64,000 nt of DNA from assembly GCA_026075535.2 (NCBI GenBank), contig AP026550.1, positions 992,001 through 1,056,000 of the forward strand, given 5' to 3'. Origin of the DNA: Tricholoma matsutake. Lineage: Eukaryota; Basidiomycota; Agaricomycetes; Agaricales; Tricholomataceae. The notes under the pieces were generated by a model, which was not told the origin of the DNA, searched no databases, and saw nothing but the letters and a program-made list of their open reading frames with translations. Positions 59,710-64,000 of this stretch are shown in pieces (the first letter of the stretch is position 1; each line of letters starts with the position of its first letter). The position numbers and the translations under genes were made by a program.

Positions 59710-61972
59710 ATGTCTACTACACCAGAGGCATCTAATACAGTTCCGGAGGCTGTTCCATCTTTTTCAGAATCCGTAATTGCACCAAAAAGTATTTTGGAGT
59801 GCAACTGTGTCTGTGGCAAATCAAAGTAGTTGACGCAGTCTTGAAAGGAGATAGAGATATTGCTTCCATAGCGAGGACTGGCATGGGCAAGACTCTCACA
59901 TTCTGGATGCCACTGTTGTTTTGACCTCCTTGTAGTGTTCAGATAATTGTTACACCACTAAACATCTTGGGCAAACAGAATGTTTCTGCTCTCGCCAAGG
60001 CTGGCTTCAAGGCTATTTTTATCAGTGCTGATACAGCCACTGCAGAGAACTTTCGTGTAAGTCTTGTTGTTTGGATGCATAAAAGGGGGACTTAGTCTGT
60101 GTATGACCCAAGGCTATTGAGAATCTGGAGTACCATGCAGTCGTCATTAATCCTGAACAGCTGATGAAATCAGATGGAGGGTTTGAGTGGCTTGCGAGAA
60201 ATCCTGGTTTTATGGATCAAATCATCAGTTTGGTTTTTGACAAGGCACATTGTATCAGTGCTTGGGGAGATTTCTGCCCTGAATACAAAGAAGTTGGACA
60301 TCTCCGGTTTGTACTCCCGAGAAGTATTCCAATCATGATCACCTTGGCAACACTCCCATCATTGGTATTCAATGATGTCAGATCCATTCTTCAGCTCAGA
60401 ACAGAAAGTCTTGTTGTCTTCTGCCAATCAAATGACTGTCCCAATATTCACATATGTGTACACCAAGCCCTCAGTCCTCTAGGTAGCTTTGCTGATCTTG
60501 AGTTGGTGCTACAACATTGGAAGCTGGGAGACCCACCACCACCCAAATTTCTGGTCTTCTTTGATGACATAAATGAATCAATACGTGCTTGTAATCATAT
60601 ACGGGCACTCTTACCACTGGAATTTTGAGACAAGATCAAGTGGTTCAATTCTGACATGTTGAACATCTTCAAAGATGGTGAAGCTACTCAATTTAGTGGA
60701 GGCGATACATGGGGCTTATTCACTACAGATTCTTTTGGAATGGTGAGCTAGTATGATCATGTACTTTATAAATAATTAATACTCACAAGAACCTAGGGGA
60801 TAGATATTCCTGATGTGGAATTAGTTGTACAGTGGAAAGCAACATGTACACTGTTGACTTTATGGCAAAGATTTGGACATGCAGGTGGGGACCCAGCCCT
60901 TGAGGCTACTGCTGTTTTTTTCATTGAAAAGGAACATTTCAATGAGATATGCAAGAAGAAAGAAGAGACAAAAAAAACGAAAGGTGGCAAAAGCTGTGGC
61001 ATCAGTTCCAATTAAACGGCCTCATAGACACAAGGGTACCCAGGCCACATCCACAGTGTTGCAGACCGAGGAATCTCAGGCTGTCGACGTTAAAGGATCA
61101 TCAGATGACTCAGCAGATGAATGCAAGAACAAACTGGAGGAAATGTGCGTAAGATACTTGGAACCAGGCAATAAACTGGGGAAGAGGAAATTAACAAAAC
61201 ATGCCCTCAAACCAGTCATGGATGACCTCATTAATGCCAGTGCTCGAGGGTTTCCATGTTGACGACTCCCACTCAATGTGTACTTTGAGAATGGCAGAGC
61301 TGGTTGGTACCTTCCATTTGTGGATGCTTTGATGCGTTGTTGATCTTCTATCTTCTCACCAGTGTAGGATCACCAGCAATGCAATCCTGCTGTCCCTGAG
61401 GGTTGTCACCATTGCGCTCTTCCCACTTCATGGCTTTGCTGCAACCTTCATAACCCAACACCCTTCAACTTCTTCAAAGTCTCACCTCGAAAGTCTGATT
61501 GACTCCCACCTTGGTCACAGTTGGTGCTAGGGTACAAGATGGTAGGCAAGGATCACCAGCTACGAGAGGCATTAGACAATTGGCAGGAGAAGGCAACAGC
61601 TGCTTGATATGGCTGGGCTCACCTCCATGACCTTGGACCAACACTCATCATGTGCTCAACTGCATCATTGATTGTGCACACTACTGCAAGATCAATTCAA
61701 CCTCTGAGCTGAAAAATGAAACCCGATGGAATGAGATTGAGCAGTGTGGGGATGAGGTATTAGAGATCATTCAACATTTATGCCCCCAGGTGTCTGCAGC
61801 ATCTCCCCTAACTACCACTCCATTGAGGACACTTCCCACTCTAATGCATCTGTCAACACCTGCTTTGAATCTTGCATCTCCAAGTTTACCAACATCAACA
61901 ACTACTGCCAATCACTCAAAGAGTAGATGTAGTACTTGTGGGTTAGTGGGACATAATGACAGTATTTGTTGA
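59710..61972 (+). pseudogene. RecQ-like DEAH helicase II, broken
   Basis: Helicase order: LWQIKVVDAVLKGDRDIASI, Walker A ARTGMGKTLTFW (59870-59910), IIVTPLNILGKQNV, INPEQLM, motif II FDKAHCISAWG where Glu of DEAH is Lys (60242), ATLPSLV, PPKFLVFFDD, WGLFTTDSFGMGIDIPDVEL, LWQRFGHAGG where motif VI Arg residues are changed. C-terminal: LNVYFENGRAG, WAHLHDLGPTLIM, ETRWNEIEQCGDEVLEIIQ and a CCHC knuckle CSTCGLVGHNDSIC at the end. TGA at 59922, 60626 and 61260, each where Arg is expected. Introns near 60058-60110 and 60740-60795. Member of the multicopy agaricomycete RecQ family; inactive. Confidence 0.75.
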
Positions 61973-61975
61973 GAA

Positions 61976-62755
61976 GCAATGCATTCTCATACTGTTGATC
62001 TTGTTGTGCTTTGGCTGATTTTGCAACCACTCCATCCTGCTATCTGCAACATAGTGTGTCGCTAGCCAGTTTGCTATATTCTTCAAGTCTTCCAGACTTG
62101 GTTTCGAGGTGGCAAATTTTTCGAGTGATGTATGTTCTGGATTCCTCCATGCAGCCTCCACCCTCCAACAATCAATACGCCTACTAATGCCTGAGTGTCC
62201 AATGACCTGGTGCATTCAGCAGAATCCAGGTTTGGAGGAAATGATTCCTGTTTCCTTTGGGCATAGTTTTGAGATATCTTGCATCAGGCAGGTGTCATGT
62301 AATCTTGCATCTGTTGGCTGGATAAAAATGCGCCAGATAGCATCTGCACAGGCCATCTTGACATGAAATAGACCAGGAATGAATACAGAAAATTGAAACC
62401 GGTTCCATGGGGAGTCCTCGATTGACCGTCGCAGTTGAATGCTGAGGATTTGATCACCCATCCCTAGATCTCCATGAAATAGTAGAACATGCTCCGAGAG
62501 GTCTGTAACATCAAAGTGCTCATCAGGATCATTAGGATCTCCAATGCTGCCTTGTCTTGCAAGATTCTGTATGGTGCTGATGTTTCCTGAGATGGTCGAG
62601 TTTGAAAATTCCATAGCATGCGCAGGTATTATTTTTGTCTTGATAACTGGAATCTGTTCAATTTCCTCAGGCTCACCAAGCACCGGGCAGAACTGTGAAA
62701 AATATTTAGGACCATAATGGCAAAGGTCATAAAGAAATTTCCAGGCATTGAATTG
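61976..62755 (-). pseudogene. DUF6589-family protein, C-terminal part, interrupted
   Basis: Minus strand from the element III insertion: DQFNAWKFLYDLCHYGPKYF, HVLLFHGDLGMGDQILSIQL, RRSIEDSPWNRFQFSVFIPG LFHVKMACADAIWRIF, CLMQDISKLCPKETGIISSK, then Cys-TGA where the family has Arg-Arg, then MHQVIGHSGISRRIDCWRVE and LATHYVADS. It matches my memory of DUF6589 proteins, which occur in many copies in agarics near mobile elements. The gene is tail-to-tail with RecQ II, cut short near 61976, and split at 62756 by element III. Confidence 0.7.
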
Positions 62756-62763
62756 GTCATGGC

Positions 62764-63973
62764 TAGGGTTGCTGAAGTTCAGTTCCGAACTGACACAAAG
62801 AACCAGAACCAGTAGAACTGAACTGACGGTTCTGTTCAGTTCTGGTTTGGTCCAGCCACTGGATGTAATGGTTCTGGTTCTCAGTTTGGGACATGGGTGT
62901 GGCAAGAGAACCGAGGTTCGGACCAGTTCGAACTGAACTTTTTGAGGGGTGCCCCACACTGACATTTCCTATATTTTTTTCAGCTTATATTTTTCATTTC
63001 TTATAGGTTTGATTTATAACAACAAAATGACACCCAGGTGACAACAGTGGTCACTAAAAGGACCACGGAAGCACCCCCAACCACCACCACAAGTCAATGC
63101 TCATGGGAATGCATCCAACTAATCCGCGAGAGAATGGCAACACCACCACCAAACTAAATGGAATGACGAGAGGGCGGGAGACGAGGGGGAGACAACAAGA
63201 AGGAGGCAAAGCAAGCAAATAAAAGACCCTAGAGACGTCAAATGTCTCTTGGGCAATTGGTAAGTTTTTTTTTCTTTCTCGTTTCATTATTTTGTTACCA
63301 ACAAATTTTCTCAGGTACTAACCAGAACTGCTGACAATGATGACAGGCAGGTGCTCGATGATGAACCAAGGGTGGTAGGAGGAGGAGGACCAATTGGATC
63401 ACCAGAAAGATGGGGGACGAGCAAACGGTGGGATGACCACGAGGAAGGTGACGACAACGTGACACAACATGATGGTACCATGGGCCCATGCCTTTAACCC
63501 CCCTCCTCACATCCTTTGCAAGAGGAGGGTACTCTAGTTTTATTTTATTTTAAATGCTCTGGATGATGGGATGACCCTCCCCCCACATTTTGTGTGGGGC
63601 GGGAATTATTATTTTTTCAGTTTAATATTGTTGCTCTGTCCCCTCGCGCTTGCATGAGGGGGCTTATTTTTTTTTATGTACATAATAGTGTTGTACCTCC
63701 GAATACATAAGATTTTAACAGCTGAATGTACTTGAAGTTGTACATGTCACTGGGCTTGTCTGGTGTGCAGAAATTGGTACATAGCATTTTTTAATTTTTT
63801 AAATCTCAGTTCACCAGTTTGAACCAAGAACCAGACTGAACAGAACCATTGAGAACCAGTTCTTTCCTGTTCTGTTCTGTTCTCAGTTTGGTTCTAGAAA
63901 ATTAGTGAAAGTTCAGTTCATGGTTCAGCAAAAAGTGCCAAGAACTGGACTGAACTGAACTTTGGCAACCACA
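62764..63973. mobile_element. hAT-like non-autonomous element III in DUF6589 gene
   Basis: 1210 bp. Ends TAGGGTTGCTGAAGTTCAG and (inverted) TGTGGTTGCCAAAGTTCAG, 8-bp TSD GTCATGGC / GTCATGGT (62756-62763; 63974-63981), and many subterminal GAACCAG/CTGGTTC repeats. Interior: a hairpin plus intron-like module (63225-63314), a CAATGCTCATGGG motif near 63095 and three CCCCTC..GAGGGG hairpins (63497-63665). No transposase. Confidence 0.82.
63260..63314 (+). other. Intron-like module III-1 with preceding hairpin
   Basis: Hairpin GACCCTAGAGACGT / ATGTCTCTTGGG (63225-63253) followed by GTAAGTTTTTTTTTC and an acceptor TTCTCAG at 63314. Confidence 0.45.
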
Positions 63974-64000
63974 GTCATGGTGGGTTAATCCCATGGGATG

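Overview
The window looks like nuclear DNA of a mushroom-forming basidiomycete (Agaricomycetes). The genes have many short introns of 45-75 bp. There is a CAAX pheromone-precursor-like gene, a spliced GMC oxidoreductase, and a mobile-element load (RecQ-like helicases, DUF6589, KDZ-like, Ty1/copia, Ty3/gypsy, hAT-like) typical of agaric genomes. Family names come from recognising motifs by eye; no search was run.

Layout. 1-12.4 kb is a graveyard of CpG-poor mobile-element remnants: a Ser/Pro-rich dispersed ORF, a KDZ-like fragment carrying a tRNA-derived SINE, a 1.86 kb foldback element with tRNA-like ends, a broken RecQ-like helicase gene and a Pif1-like scrap. 12.4-12.8 kb and 26.0-26.5 kb are one CpG-rich locus split by a minus-strand Ty1/copia element (12815-25960; TSD TGCTC). 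That copia was itself hit three times: by a Ty3/gypsy chromovirus in its RT (14154-20250; TSD CTCCC), a 253-bp palindromic MITE in its integrase (TSD ATT) and a 5'-truncated LINE in its 5' LTR. 26.5-37.9 kb is a gene-bearing island: a Uma2-like nuclease-fold protein, the left arm of a large inverted duplication, two tandem cytidine deaminases (the second broken), a four-TM protein and a J-domain protein. 38-46.7 kb is a second TE block: a gypsy remnant split by a non-autonomous DNA element, which is itself split by a solo LTR. 46.7-54.4 kb is host-like again: a GMC oxidoreductase and the right arm. 54.4-64 kb is TE-derived: a hAT-like end, a large zinc-finger transposase-like gene, a second RecQ-like helicase and a DUF6589 gene interrupted by a hAT-like non-autonomous element.

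Two themes stand out. First, a ~4 kb inverted duplication (27.83-31.85 kb and 50.20-54.36 kb, 18.3 kb loop) carries on each arm a 638-aa N-terminally membrane-anchored orphan protein and a 55-aa precursor ending in CVVA, a candidate lipopeptide signalling pair. Second, the mobile elements show genome-defence-like decay. LTR differences, nearly all premature stops (TGA at expected Arg, i.e. CGA) and several catalytic substitutions are CpG to TpG/CpA transitions, while the host islands keep CpG. In addition, three unrelated non-autonomous elements (4.1-6.0, 39.0-41.0 and 62.8-64.0 kb) share an undescribed modular cassette: a perfect or near-perfect hairpin placed directly before a GTAAGT-poly(T) intron-like segment, repeated GAGC..GCTC motifs and CCCCTC..GAGGGG hairpins.
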